A DNA stretch of 64,000 bases from Helichrysum umbraculigerum (GCA_949592205.1 CATIUR010000001.1:208822250-208886249); one strand, 5' to 3'; counted from the first letter of the stretch, positions 43,041 through 53,625 are shown. Translations and numbers: made by a program. Notes: a model not told the origin generated them from the letters alone.

Positions 43041-45091
43041 TATAACACCCGTCTCGAAATGTAAGTACAATTTTTTTTTTAAACATATCGGAAGCGCATG
43101 ATTAATAGAAATCAGTAGATTGCATATATACATTTCAAATAACAATCCACTTACATACAAACCTTTAAAACTAGATTATTCTAATCATTATACTCATTAA
43201 GTTTAAGTGTTATAGAAATCCAAATATGTTGTTAAATCATTAACGTATTATCCATTTCAGAGTGAGCCTGTCAAACATTCCATTCCATATGTACTTCTTG
43301 CCCACCCACATACAAAAGTAAACCTGCAAGAAGTAATGAGGGGTTAGTACGAAGCTAAGTGAATAGATCCCAAGCTATCAATCTAACTCAGCTTAACACA
43401 TGCCTATAACCAAGCAATGCACAAGCAACATAGAAGGATCGGTGGTCCTTGAGGTACCCTCATGCCGCGGATGGTTCCCCAAGTAACACTTAAAACCAAC
43501 TGACGGCCAAATCAGAGGTTAAACCGATAGTTTGGTACTATTACTACACACGACGCAATTTCAGTGTCCAACACATGTACAAGGCACTTGCGAAGTCCTA
43601 GTAATAGTATCCAAACCCAACACATTAGTTGACCCCCACCAAATCAAATAGTCCACAACTATCATAGCACAATGGACGCCAATAATCAATCAAGGTCCAG
43701 CCAACATGCCAATATAATATTAATGCAATCATTGCAATAAACCAAGTTTACCCGTTGTAACCATGTTGTTACAACTAACTTAGACTGAAAGTCCAAGATC
43801 CACTCACCGACAATCATAGTAGTCCACTCAGTAGTCTAATGTCACTGAGTCTTCTCCACATCTGAGAATACAATAACACAACACAAGTTAGTCATTTGAC
43901 ACTTGCCTCAATATTGATATAATATCATACAATTGTAATTACATCAAACCATTTATCATTAATCTTGTATTAATCCAACATTCATCTCCATCATTGTTAA
44001 CTAATATAATGAAACCATTAACAATATTACTAACTTTCCACATCAATTATTCATCAAAACATCAATATTTGATCTAATGAATACTTAACCAACTAATTTC
44101 ACACCGTCCTCTTTAATTATCAATTAAGGGTTCTTATTAGCAAATCATACTACTTTCTTCATATAAACCATCAAACTCATCATGATTATCAAAATTCTCA
44201 TGAACACTTAACCAATTTCACAACCCTTAGCATAATCAATGTAAATCATCATCTTTAATCAACACTTATCAATCATACATCATTATTCTAAACATAGAAG
44301 TTCCAATTCTTGAATTATCAACTAAACACATAAACTTTACTAGTGATCATATATCATTTTCTTCATTTCAAGGTTAGGCTTAGATTTTAATCATCATTTA
44401 AACATCAACTAACAATTTTATCATCATTCCAAGCTTCTATTTCATGAACATCCTACCAATTAATCAACTACTCAAAACCCCCAATTTCTAGGGTTATCTC
44501 AAACACGAAATTAACACATATAACATGATTAAGATGATGCTAGAATGATTATTACATGTTATTGAAGCTTAATTAACATCAATTCACACTTTTGAAACCC
44601 TAAATTCGGATTTTGCTCAAGAACACCAAAACCCCCAATTTCTAGGGTTTATAAAATCAAGAACACATGATCATACCTTGTTTGTGATGATTAAGGAAGC
44701 TTGAATTCGTGTTTAGAAGCTCCAATTTGATGATTTCTTCAAGATTTTGTGGATTGATTAAGTGTTAAATGTATGTGTGTGTATACGTACGTATGTATGT
44801 GGAGGAAATAAAGACCGACCCAATCCATATAATATACCATATAAGTGTTAGTTTTCCTTCCCCGTATTTATTATTGTCTGGAACTTAAAAACCATTTGCG
44901 GGGAAATACAATTTTTATTTTACCGTCAACTAAATAAATTTAAAACAGTTAATAATTTACTATTCACAAAAAGTCATATAACTGTTTGACCTATTATTTT
45001 TTAACAATCCAACACATATTAACAAATTTAAATCGCATTTAAATTTACAGGAAATATCTATTACTCCTAGGCCCAATTTGAGGATGTTACA
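43041..45091 (-). repeat. Tekay-1 5' LTR
   Basis: 2,051 bp, starting tataacacccg and ending gatgttaca. It contains the unoccupied Stowaway site near 43715-43730 and the acttcttgc...gcaagaagt pair near 43289-43335. Confidence 0.9.
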
Positions 45092-45096
45092 ACCCG

Positions 45097-45740
45097 CCAA
45101 TCGTGGGTGGGTAAACCCATGAAATTTTTACTCATGGGTGGGTTATGGGTATGAATTTCTACCCGTTGGCAGGTCGCGGGCGGGTGATAGGTATGAACTT
45201 ATACCCACGGGTAAACCCGACCCACGAACCTACAAAACACATTATAGATACTTACAAGTGGATTTGTATAATTTATTGCATATATATGTATACACGATTG
45301 TTAATTTGAATTATATATAATAAAACTATTCATATAGAGATTAAAAAATATAGTTTTCATGTTTCGAATAGCAAACTTATCAAATGATCAAGAAAAAATT
45401 ATCAAATAAATGGATAGTTATCGAAATATTAGTCCACAACTCCACATGTCTTAAATTTTAACAATTTAATTCGTTAAAATTACGATCTATTTATTTGAAC
45501 ATGTTTTAAAACATTTTTATACATGTAAATTATATAAAATCATTTGATATTTTGATAAAATGTTTATATTATTTAAAACCCGCGGGTTACCCGTGACCCA
45601 TGGGTACCCGCGGGTCGAGAGTATGGGTGTAAAAATAAACCCGCTAGCGGGTGTTCGTGGGTTTGCGGGTCAAAAAACCCGTCGCGGGCAGGTGATGGGT
45701 TTGACATATTTGTACCCACGACCCGCGGGTGCCATCCCTA
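45097..45740. mobile_element. larger fragment of the hAT-type element
   Basis: Carries repeated cgggt/acccg palindromic words near both ends (45100-45235, 45575-45735) and an AT-rich core; no coding capacity. The small open frames here are shadows of the repeats. Confidence 0.75.
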
Positions 45741-45748
45741 ATTATATA

Positions 45749-45767
45749 CCCCTCGCATTGCGAGGGG
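45749..45767. repeat. perfect 9-bp hairpin
   Basis: CCCCTCGCA-T-TGCGAGGGG, directly beside the hAT target duplication. Similar GC-rich hairpins occur at plant Helitron ends, but no Helitron terminus was recognised. Confidence 0.5.
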
Positions 45768-46008
45768 TTACCGTTTAAATTTATCAAATTCATTAATGGT
45801 AGGTATACACAAACATAATTATTATTCTTTTATTTCCTTATATACTTAACCTTTTTTATATAAATAGTGACGATTTCAGGGATCAAATAACTTTTATTCT
45901 TTCAACATACATTAAACTTTATCTAGAGATTGAAAAATTGGTTCGTTTTAAATTTGAAAACTATTACGATTATATTGGAAATTTTATTGAATTTTATAAT
46001 TCTTAGAG

Positions 46009-46033
46009 TAATAATAATAATAATAATAATAAT
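46009..46033. repeat. TAA microsatellite
   Basis: About eight TAA units. The stretch 45768-46053 around it is otherwise AT-rich and without genes. Confidence 0.85.
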
Positions 46034-46259
46034 GAAATGATAGATATGCTTTTACCAAGAATAGGGGTGTTCATTCGGTTTAAACCGAACACCGAATAAG
46101 TGATTTCCGTTTATTTTTAACGACGAAAGATAACGTTATTTAATACGTTATTTAATATGCTATTTAATGTCAACCTTTATATTTAATATCCTTTACTTTA
46201 TTTTTAATGCTCCTTTAATGAGATTCATTGCATATTTCTTTTCAAAAGTCTTGTTTGGA

Positions 46260-46625
46260 TTAGTTAGCCGTTTCGGATATGCTTTCTAAATTAAATAGTA
46301 ATTCATCTATATCATATGCGGAATTTTTATTTACTTTTTCTTCTAATATCTTAACCTGTTTATTTAAATTTTCTAATTCTCGTTTTATCTTAATATTTTC
46401 TTCTGCTTGTTCTGTTAAATGTCTTCTTTTTACTTTTTCTAGACAATCAAGAGACGCTTGGATATCTTCTAGAATTCTCGATCTATATGAACTTAATGAA
46501 TATTTATTTTTTATATTGCTTCTAAATTCCTTTAAATCTTCAATCATATCGACTAATTCTTCGTTAGTTGTTCTTCTTTCTTTTCTCTTTTTATATGGAC
46601 CTCTCTTATATCGTTCTAATTCCAT
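46260..46625 (-). CDS. small coiled-coil ORF of the caulimovirid, left arm
   Basis: 121 codons. A basic N-terminus (RYKRGPYKKRKERR), then a heptad-patterned helix to the end (ENLNKQVKILEEKV). It lies 2 nt after the movement-protein stop in viral sense. By position it could be the small ORF that follows the movement protein in multi-ORF caulimovirids. No function recognised. The right-arm copy is truncated by deletion. Confidence 0.6.
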   Translation of the reverse strand: MELERYKRGPYKKRKERRTTNEELVDMIEDLKEFRSNIKNKYSLSSYRSRILEDIQASLDCLEKVKRRHLTEQAEENIKIKRELENLNKQVKILEEKVNKNSAYDIDELLFNLESISETAN

Positions 46626-46627
46626 TT

Positions 46628-47566
46628 TTATATTCTATTATTAAGATTAATTACTACTGAACTCAATTCTTCGACTTGACTTTTTAGCTTATCCAGTTGG
46701 TCTTCCTTATATAAATTAGTTTTTCTAATAGGTGCTTCTATTTCTTCATTTATTCTAGGAATTATTGAATGACTTGATTCTCCTATTATATTTCCTAACT
46801 TTAATTGTTTAAATCTTTTACTATGATTTCTTAAAAATTCTCTTTGTATCTTATCTTCTTGTATTAAAGTACTTGTTTCATTAAATAATTTTTCTGTATA
46901 TAATCTATCTAGATTTTTATACTGAATGCTTAAAGAACTATTACTTAGCGCGTAGGCTATTCTATAATTGACTATTAAAGGTATTTCACCATTTTCCATT
47001 AGTTCTTTATTTTTAAAATTACATATTACTCCTATACAATTATCTATTTTTCTTGTTTCTAAAGGTATTGGATACTGTAATGCTATATTAAATTTTATTA
47101 CTCCATATCCTAAATCTCCTTCTATGCTTCCTAATAAACTATATTGTTTTTGTTTTATTCTGTTATCTTCAATTTTTAATTCTACTGGGGTTTTTATTCC
47201 TTCTCTAAAAGTTGATCTTATTATTATTTGTATTACATTAATATGTATATATCCTATCTTCTTTCTATGTTCTTCTTTTATTTTTTGTAGTCTTTTTATT
47301 ATTTGATTTATCTGAACTACTGGTGCCTGGAATTTATTATTAGCTTGTTCTATTTTAACATTCTGTTCTCCTTGCATGATTCCATAATATATTATATTTT
47401 CTCTGTTTAATCTTTCGATTAATGATCTACTTATTCCTTCTGATTCTTTTAAATTTAGTATTCCATGGTTTTTTACTTTTGTTACTATTTTCTTGTTTAA
47501 TAATACATCTGATATATAACTTCCTGCTTCTTCTATGTTTTCTATATCTTGATATTCTTCAGACAT
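46628..47566 (-). CDS. caulimovirid movement protein, left arm, open
   Basis: 312 codons. The core about 100-235 carries the hallmarks of the caulimovirid 30K-superfamily movement protein: IGYIHINVIQIIIRSTFREGI, LLGSIEGDLGYG and NYRIAYALSNSSLSI. A C-terminal coiled coil (DQLDKLKSQVEELSSVV) is also usual in the family. The role is cell-to-cell spread through plasmodesmata. Its start overlaps the end of the protease-like ORF upstream. The right-arm copy is frameshifted; this one has T6 (A6 in viral sense, 47469-47474) at the site where the other has A7. Confidence 0.85.
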   Translation of the reverse strand: MSEEYQDIENIEEAGSYISDVLLNKKIVTKVKNHGILNLKESEGISRSLIERLNRENIIYYGIMQGEQNVKIEQANNKFQAPVVQINQIIKRLQKIKEEHRKKIGYIHINVIQIIIRSTFREGIKTPVELKIEDNRIKQKQYSLLGSIEGDLGYGVIKFNIALQYPIPLETRKIDNCIGVICNFKNKELMENGEIPLIVNYRIAYALSNSSLSIQYKNLDRLYTEKLFNETSTLIQEDKIQREFLRNHSKRFKQLKLGNIIGESSHSIIPRINEEIEAPIRKTNLYKEDQLDKLKSQVEELSSVVINLNNRI

Positions 47567-47969
47567 ATTTAATATTTTCTTCTATATCTTTATAATATAA
47601 ATTTATTCTTGGTATTTTAAAACCATTTAATATTATTTCTCTATTATTTATTTCATAATCAAATTGTTCTAGAAAATTCATTCCTAATAATATCTTTTTA
47701 TTTTTTAGATTCTTTCCATTATCTACTGGTATTTCCATCTTTATTTTTAATTCTTGACTAAATATTAATTCTATCGTTGTTAACTTAGTGTCTATTTTTT
47801 CATGATCACATTCAATTGAATCATATACCTCGGTTACTATGTCTGGACTTATATAACTACTACATGCTCCTGTATCTATTAGTATGACAATTATTTGATT
47901 ATTTATACTTCCTATAACATGATATTGATTATAGTTTTGCGTAGCTAATGATATTTTAAAACTTTTCAT
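47559..47969 (-). CDS. second retropepsin-like ORF, left arm
   Basis: 136 codons. It has ILIDTGACSSYISPDIV at about 28-44 and a downstream ILLGMNFLEQFDYEI, the two signatures of a retroviral-type aspartic protease monomer. It is distinct in sequence from the protease at the start of the Pol ORF (YVDTGATICLAM; LIIGNNFLRSY). It sits between the leader and the movement protein. Whether it is an active protease or a repurposed domain cannot be told from sequence. Confidence 0.7.
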   Translation of the reverse strand: MKSFKISLATQNYNQYHVIGSINNQIIVILIDTGACSSYISPDIVTEVYDSIECDHEKIDTKLTTIELIFSQELKIKMEIPVDNGKNLKNKKILLGMNFLEQFDYEINNREIILNGFKIPRINLYYKDIEENIKYV

Positions 47970-47984
47970 TTTTATTAAAATCTT

Positions 47985-48245
47985 TTATAATATGAAATTT
48001 TCTTCAGAATTTAACAAGTTATAAGGATTATCAATATACCTGACTTTCTTATGATGGCTGTTGTTTGAACCGAATTTCCAACCCAACACCGGAATTTGTC
48101 CTTGACGCTTCCCTAGCTTTGACGGACTTCTCGACGGTTTTCCAGGGCTCCAGGAAATCTTTCCTTCTTCAAACTTAGACTCATAAACAAGTAGTATATT
48201 TTTCTTATTTCCTGTTAAATCCTTACGGATTTGTTTTAATGACAC
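47985..48245 (-). other. leader ORF without ATG, left arm
   Basis: 86 codons open from a GTG, with no internal methionine, downstream of the promoter/poly(A) block. Proline/serine/lysine-rich middle (SWSPGKPSRSPSKLGKRQGQ). It may be untranslated leader of the pregenomic RNA, or an exon joined by splicing. Confidence 0.35.
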
Positions 48246-48534
48246 CTTCTTGTACTTAAATTATAAACATGATATTTATTGGGAAATATATTACAAGAGA
48301 GTAATCTTACAAGATTGTAAGAAAGAGTACTTGACTTCGAAATTAAGCGTACCTATAAATGAGAGATATCCTCTCAATATATAGACTCTTACATAGTGGA
48401 TGTCAACATCATCCGACTCATACACACCTATATTGTGATAAGAAATCTTATCACAACGTACAATTATTTATTTACATAGTGGGTAACAGCATGTGACAGA
48501 GTCACATCTTTTTGACTTTTTTTTGCAAGTGCTT
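48246..48534 (-). promoter_or_regulatory. caulimovirid promoter and poly(A) region, left arm
   Basis: The only sizeable intergenic region. TATA box complement at 48278-48283, poly(A) signal AATAAA complement at 48275-48280 of the downstream leader side is separated from it by transcript sequence on the viral strand; see the right arm for the clearer coordinates (TATA 59643, AATAAA 59746). Palindromes match the right arm. Likely source of the more-than-genome-length RNA. Confidence 0.55.
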
Positions 48535-49883
48535 TTAGACGTAAGCGCTTACGTTTGTGTCTTCAATAATTGCCTCATCTTCACTGCTACTTGTCTTTTC
48601 GCACCCCACACATGTATGGTCTTCTGGATATTCTTGTTGTAATCTGTAGCAAAGATATTCCTTAACATGGTTGCTAAAATTGAACTTGTTGAACATTGCC
48701 TTTGTTATGAAGTCTTTGAGAATCTTTTTGTCAAGCTCAGATGATTGTTTAGCTTGGTGGCTCCATATTAGTGTTGATTCTGCTGCATAATTAATTCTTC
48801 CTTCGACCTTAATTCCTTTGTTAAGTATGAGGACATAATTATTTCCTAAATAATCTAGTTCGTCTCCTTGGTATTGTCCTGAACCCATTGCAGGATAGTT
48901 TTTGTTACTAACACCTATTTGACATAATTGAATTGCTGCCTGAGTAACTTCTCCTTCTTCATTAAACTCTGGAATAGTTCCAAAGATGCGAAGAAAACCT
49001 TCTTTGTCCTTGATGATTTTGTTGATGACATTATTGATTGCAGTTTTCATTCTGATTGGAAAGTACCTGAATAAATCTTGACCTTTGAAATAAACACAGC
49101 TAATAATTCCTGATTGGAACATTAGGTATGTTTTTAACGGATCTGCTTCCGGAAGAACTATTGCTTTTGGACCTTGGAAACCTGTATCAATTGGGTAAAT
49201 GCTGGTTTCTTTATCTGTTTCTTTATAATTTAAAAGAAAATTATATTCTTTTTCCATGATTTTTCTTGTGAGTCTTTTGTTGTCTTCAATCTGCTGCTTT
49301 GTCTGTATTCCACTGATTGTTAAATTTGTTCTTGGAATTTTTCCAAGAATTGGTAGCTTCTTTTCTTCTGGCATGGCTTCTTTTGCTTTGTTTTTTGGAC
49401 TAGCTAGCTTCTGGGCATAAGTTTCGTTTGCCTTATATTCTTCAAATGCTTTTTTGGCTTCATTTAAACTATTATACTTTTGATGAACAATTCCCTTTTT
49501 GCCGGTGATAAACATAGCTGCTTTGCTCCAATGATCGTATATTCCTTGGTTTGTTCCATTGAATATAACATAAAATGCCTTGGCTTTTTCTTCTTCATCA
49601 AATTTGAAATGTTCTTTGATTGCTTCAATTTTTGCTTCTTTTGTATTACTGGATTCACCCCCCCCCCGGAAAGGATTGGAACAGTAACTGTTTCTAGTCT
49701 GGAAATTCCTGAGGTTTGTTGTTCAGCAACCTTTAATAACTCGATTGTTCGTGCAAATTCTTCATATTCTTTTTGAATTATTGCAGTTTCTTTTTGTAGT
49801 TGTTTGATCTTCTCTTGGTTTTGAGAGATGATTGCCTTGAGTCCTTCTTGCTTTTCTTGAATAGTAAGCTTTAACGCCTCCAT
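48535..49883 (-). pseudogene. caulimovirid transactivator/viroplasmin, left arm, frameshifted
   Basis: The same gene as 58146-59492, but a run of ten C (49658-49667) stands where the right arm has eight G. This splits it into an N-terminal piece (49464-49883) and a C-terminal piece (48535-49515). The viroplasmin domain (FYVIFNGTNQGIYDHWSKAA) falls across the broken region. The homopolymer difference could be a real mutation or a sequencing/assembly error. Confidence 0.8.
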
Positions 49884-51922
49884 TCCCTTGTGAGTGTATC
49901 TGCTAAATAATTTGTTTTGCCTGGGATGTGAATGGCAATAAAATCAAATTGTTGAATTGCTAAGCTCCATCGTAAAAGTCTTCCTTTGTTGTAAGTTTCT
50001 TTGAGCTTAACATTAATAAAATCTTTTACATACATATTATCTGTTTGAAAAATGAATTTAACTGGTTGTAAATCAATTCTTAATTTTTTCAAAGAATTTA
50101 TAAATGCTAAAAGTTCTTTTTCATGAACAGTATAATTCTGCTCAGCTGGTTTGAATGTTCCTGAGATCCATTTGGATAACAAGACTTGTTGTTTTTGGTT
50201 GATCTTTTCAGATTCGTTTTGCCTTTCAGATGAAATATCTGTATCTTGCTGCTTTGTTGATCTTTCGATCCTTATTGTCTTAAATTCATCATAATTCTTA
50301 AGAAAATTCTTAAGATCCGATGGTTTGTTATCAGTGATATAAGTCTTGAAATCTTCATATGCATTTGGTATTGCTTGAAGGATTGCTCCCCAAGTAGTAC
50401 TACTTGCATCAGTGTTCAAGATTAATAAATCACCTTTCTTTGCTGTATATAATCTTGGTAGATTTTTGCAAATATTTTTCATGCGTTGAACAGCCAAAGT
50501 GGCTAAATCATTCCATTTCCATGGAGTTTTTGTTGAAATCATTTTTTGCAATATTGATCTTTCTTTTGCAAGATTTTTTATAAATCCTTTTTCTCCAATG
50601 TAATTTAAACATCCGAGAAATCTTTGTATTTGTTGCCGATCGCTTAGTTGATCTGGAAATTCATGTATTTTTTCTAAAAGATGTTTTTGTGGTTCAATGA
50701 ATCCACCTTTTAAAATCTTTATTCCTAGAAATTCGATTTCTTGTAAAGAAATTTTCGATTTTTCTTTATTTAAAATCACTCCCTTATCCCCAAGTTGTAT
50801 TAAAACCTTGGCGACATTTTTTAAATGGTTTTCTTTTGTTCCTGGAGTAAAAATAATAATATCATCTATATATGCTAAACATATTGCTTCAAGACCTTTT
50901 AGATTAAAGTCCATAAATCGTTGGAATTGACTTGGTGCTTGTTTTAATCCCATGGGCATAACATTATATTCAAAATGCATTTGTGGAGGACAACTAAATG
51001 CTGTTAGAGGTTTTGATTCTTCGTCAAGACGTAATTGGAAAAATCCTGATTTTGCATCTAGCGTTGTGAACCATTCTGAATTTCTAATTTTGTTGAAAAT
51101 ATAATCTTGTCTTGGCAAATTATAGGCGTCTCCTTTAGTAGCTTTGTTCATAGCAGTATAATTTATAACTAGCCTTCTTTTTCCTCTTTTTATTTCGTTA
51201 TGGTTTTCTACATAAAATGCGGGTGCACTGTGTGGACTTTTTGAATATCTAATTATTCCTATTTCTAGTTGTTTATTAGTTTCTTCTCTAAATTCTTCAA
51301 CATCTTTTTCTGTGTATGGTATCGTGTTTTTTACATTTACTTCTTGAGTTGGGTCTTTTAGTTCTATATGAACTATAGTGGTATTTTTGTTTTTATCTGG
51401 GTCTAATGGGTTTTGACTACATATATTTTCTAATATAGTTTCTACTTGGTTTTCTATGTGTATAAATAATACATTAGTTAAAAATGTATTTATATATCTT
51501 ATTATTCCCCCCCTAACAAGTTCTAGAGTTGTATAAATTTTTGTAGTTATAATTTCTTGTTTTTGTCCATCTAATTGTGGACACATTATACTAATTGTAT
51601 CTATCATTTCCGTGAATGGTAAATAGCTGCGTAGAAAGTTATTTCCTATAATTAAAGGTATTCCTGCGTTGTGTTTATATATACTTGGTGCAGGGAATCT
51701 TTTTCCTTCTATTAAGAAAACTAATCCTGTAGCTTTTTCATTTAGTGTTATAGTTTTATTATTTGCAATAGTGGCTCTTAAAGCTTTAGATGTCTTCTTC
51801 CAATATCTTGCTGGAAGCAGATTTTCCATGGCTAAACATATAGTTGCCCCAGTATCGACATATGCAAGTCTAACTTTATTAAATAATTTTACTTTTATGA
51901 ATATACTGTTTTTCGAACTCAT
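49871..51922 (-). CDS. caulimovirid Pol (protease, RT, RNase H), left arm
   Basis: 683 codons, open, with the same protein as the right arm: protease YVDTGA (21-26), RT with YIDDIIIF (351-358), RNase H from about 497 (LILNTDASSTTWGAIL; VHEKELLAF; HIPGKTNYLADTLTRE). There is no integrase, as expected for pararetroviruses, so chromosomal capture was not self-catalysed. It overlaps the coat ORF by 4 nt (ATGA) and the transactivator by 13 nt. Confidence 0.9.
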   Translation of the reverse strand: MSSKNSIFIKVKLFNKVRLAYVDTGATICLAMENLLPARYWKKTSKALRATIANNKTITLNEKATGLVFLIEGKRFPAPSIYKHNAGIPLIIGNNFLRSYLPFTEMIDTISIMCPQLDGQKQEIITTKIYTTLELVRGGIIRYINTFLTNVLFIHIENQVETILENICSQNPLDPDKNKNTTIVHIELKDPTQEVNVKNTIPYTEKDVEEFREETNKQLEIGIIRYSKSPHSAPAFYVENHNEIKRGKRRLVINYTAMNKATKGDAYNLPRQDYIFNKIRNSEWFTTLDAKSGFFQLRLDEESKPLTAFSCPPQMHFEYNVMPMGLKQAPSQFQRFMDFNLKGLEAICLAYIDDIIIFTPGTKENHLKNVAKVLIQLGDKGVILNKEKSKISLQEIEFLGIKILKGGFIEPQKHLLEKIHEFPDQLSDRQQIQRFLGCLNYIGEKGFIKNLAKERSILQKMISTKTPWKWNDLATLAVQRMKNICKNLPRLYTAKKGDLLILNTDASSTTWGAILQAIPNAYEDFKTYITDNKPSDLKNFLKNYDEFKTIRIERSTKQQDTDISSERQNESEKINQKQQVLLSKWISGTFKPAEQNYTVHEKELLAFINSLKKLRIDLQPVKFIFQTDNMYVKDFINVKLKETYNKGRLLRWSLAIQQFDFIAIHIPGKTNYLADTLTREWRR

Positions 51923-53292
51923 TCTTCGCTAGATGTACTTGATTCGGTTTCAGTTTCACTGATTAAACTATAAGTGTCAAAATCTATTGATTCATTTTCA
52001 CTGAATTCTTCTTCTATAGGTTCGAAACCTAAACTATATATCATTTTTAGTTTTTTATCTTTCTGGTTGTCCTTTTGTGGACATTCATTAGCATAATGAC
52101 CTATTTCTTGGCATTTCCAACATCTACAATTCTTTTTTTCTTTTGGACATGGTTTCTGTTTATCATAACTAAATTTTTTTCTAAATCTTCGTTTATATTT
52201 TGGTTTCCATTTTCTTTCATAATGCTTTTTAGGTCTGTACCTATATATTTTTTTCTTTCTTTTATAGTACCTTTTATAGGTTTTTGAACATCCATATTCT
52301 TGCGGGACGTCGTCTAGTTGTTTGCAACACTTTGGGTTTACCTGTCTGACATATGTTTTTTCTATTTTTCTTAGACATAGTTGTTGTCTATATTCTTTGG
52401 CATATCTTTCTAGTAATCCTAGGGTTTGATCACGATTTGTTCTTCCCGGATCATTTATTTGTTTTTCTATATACTGTGTCATTGGGTAAGGTAGTTTACT
52501 AAGGACTATTTGTAGTAATCCTGTTCTGTCTTCTACCTTATAATAATTTTCTTTTACCTGACAGAAGAAATTTTCTAAATAGCATGGATCACATATTTTC
52601 ATATTACTTAATATTCTTATTACATTAGGTTTATCTTCTTGTCTAGCTTCTTCTGGTCCATAACCAAAGAATTCACTAAATATAGCTTGTGCTAAAGCAT
52701 TTAAGAATATTAATTTTGATTCTTTAGATGTATCTCCTGGTTCTGCAGTAGTGTTTATAGGTGTATTTGTTATCCAATCTGCTATAGTTCCTGAGGTTTT
52801 GTATTTTACGTATACAGCAAAATTTCCTATAGTTAAATTACTTACAGAATCATCATCTGTTTGCATAAGTAATTTTAGTCTATTTATCCATACTAGCACT
52901 AAATCTTCTGCGTTTGTAGCGCAATCTATATTTAAAATTCCTTCAATAATATTTCTTTCTTTTTCTTGATATCTTGGTGGGATATTCTTTTTTAATTTTC
53001 CGTTATTTTCTGTATATCCATTTCCATAAGTATAATTTTTATAACTATTTTCCATTTTTTGTTTAAACGTGCTACTTGGTCCTTCATCTAATGGTGATCT
53101 CTGTCTTTTAGGGCTCCTTGGTGGTGTGACATCACTTTTATCATCATTTCCTGCCATTCTATATGTTGGATCTTCTTCATCACTATCGAATCCATATATA
53201 ATTCCTTGTTTATCTTCATCTTCTATGGCCATTTTTACGTTTTCTAATTGTAATTTTTCTACCAATTTAGTTAGTTTATCTATATCATCCAT
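51919..53292 (-). CDS. caulimovirid coat protein, left arm
   Basis: 457 codons. An acidic N-terminus (FDSDEEDP), a capsid core about 105-310 (YQEKERNIIEGILNI, EDLVLVWINRLKLLM, IFSEFFGYG), a long basic stretch (KRYYKRKKKIYRYRPKKHY) and a CCHC knuckle CWKCQEIGHYANEC at 391-404. It ends in an acidic, serine-rich tail typical of caulimovirid coat precursors. It has CPKEKK where the right arm reads CPKGKK. Packages genomic DNA. Confidence 0.85.
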   Translation of the reverse strand: MDDIDKLTKLVEKLQLENVKMAIEDEDKQGIIYGFDSDEEDPTYRMAGNDDKSDVTPPRSPKRQRSPLDEGPSSTFKQKMENSYKNYTYGNGYTENNGKLKKNIPPRYQEKERNIIEGILNIDCATNAEDLVLVWINRLKLLMQTDDDSVSNLTIGNFAVYVKYKTSGTIADWITNTPINTTAEPGDTSKESKLIFLNALAQAIFSEFFGYGPEEARQEDKPNVIRILSNMKICDPCYLENFFCQVKENYYKVEDRTGLLQIVLSKLPYPMTQYIEKQINDPGRTNRDQTLGLLERYAKEYRQQLCLRKIEKTYVRQVNPKCCKQLDDVPQEYGCSKTYKRYYKRKKKIYRYRPKKHYERKWKPKYKRRFRKKFSYDKQKPCPKEKKNCRCWKCQEIGHYANECPQKDNQKDKKLKMIYSLGFEPIEEEFSENESIDFDTYSLISETETESSTSSEE

Positions 53293-53546
53293 TATTTTCT
53301 AAAAGGTGGTTCTAGATTTGTAACGTTTTCTGTTTTCTTAAAGAAATTGTATAAATCTTGTTTTGTTAGGTACTTTTGTGATAACATTTGTGCTTCGGTT
53401 GACTCTAAACCTTGTATAGAGTATCGTTCTATATTATCTTTAATTTGTTTTAGACTAGCTTCTAGCTTATTTATTTCATTCATATTTTCTTTTAACATTT
53501 CAATCACTATTTTCATTTGCTCTGAAACTCGTAATTGATCACTCAT
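53292..53546 (-). CDS. virion-associated-protein-like ORF, left arm
   Basis: 84 codons. An N-terminal coiled coil (MKIVIEMLKENMNEINKLEA) and a basic, proline-containing C-terminus (LEPPFRK), located directly before the coat gene. Size, place and layout recall the virion-associated protein, which bridges virion and movement protein. Identity inferred from these only. Confidence 0.5.
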   Translation of the reverse strand: MSDQLRVSEQMKIVIEMLKENMNEINKLEASLKQIKDNIERYSIQGLESTEAQMLSQKYLTKQDLYNFFKKTENVTNLEPPFRK

Positions 53547-53608
53547 ATTTAATGTATTATTTATTACTTATCTAGAGTAGGTTTTAATTTCCAGTTCTTT
53601 AGCTTTCT

Positions 53609-53621
53609 GGCTCTGATACCA
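53609..53621 (-). other. caulimovirid primer binding site, left arm
   Basis: The complement reads TGGTATCAGAGCC, an exact initiator tRNA-Met match; start of minus-strand DNA synthesis. The right arm has an A in place of one G. Confidence 0.85.
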
Positions 53622-53625
53622 TTTT

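Larger units (their letters stand above)
17542..45091 (-). mobile_element. Tekay-1: Ty3/gypsy Tekay-like element without genes
   Basis: LTRs at 17542-19873 and 43041-45091 are flanked by the 5-bp duplication acccg (17537-17541, 45092-45096). Minus orientation: the primer site adjoins the right LTR and the polypurine tract the left. The sequence TTCGAGGACGAAATC before the polypurine tract and the roughly 2.05-kb LTRs fit the Tekay/Del chromovirus clade (family knowledge). The internal region (19874-20219 plus 39444-43040, about 3.9 kb) has no gag or pol. It is therefore a large non-autonomous derivative that needs proteins from a relative. Unusual LTR terminus: TA...CA rather than TG...CA. Confidence 0.85.
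17495..45740. mobile_element. non-autonomous hAT-type element split by nested insertions
   Basis: The ends TAGGGATGGCA (17495) and TGCCATCCCTA (to 45740) are inverted repeats flanked by a perfect 8-bp duplication, attatata (17487-17494, 45741-45748). Its own sequence is only 17495-17541 plus 45097-45740, about 690 bp, rich in acccgcgggt words and non-coding. All else inside is the Tekay-like insertion and what that contains. Confidence 0.85.

Noticed and set aside
45749..45767. Helitron terminus
   Set aside because: A hairpin is present but no TC start or CTRR end with correct spacing was found.
46279..46644. 121-codon plus-strand ORF opposite the viral small ORF
   Set aside because: Antisense shadow of the minus-strand ORF; hydrophobic composition is the usual result of reading A-rich coding sequence backwards.
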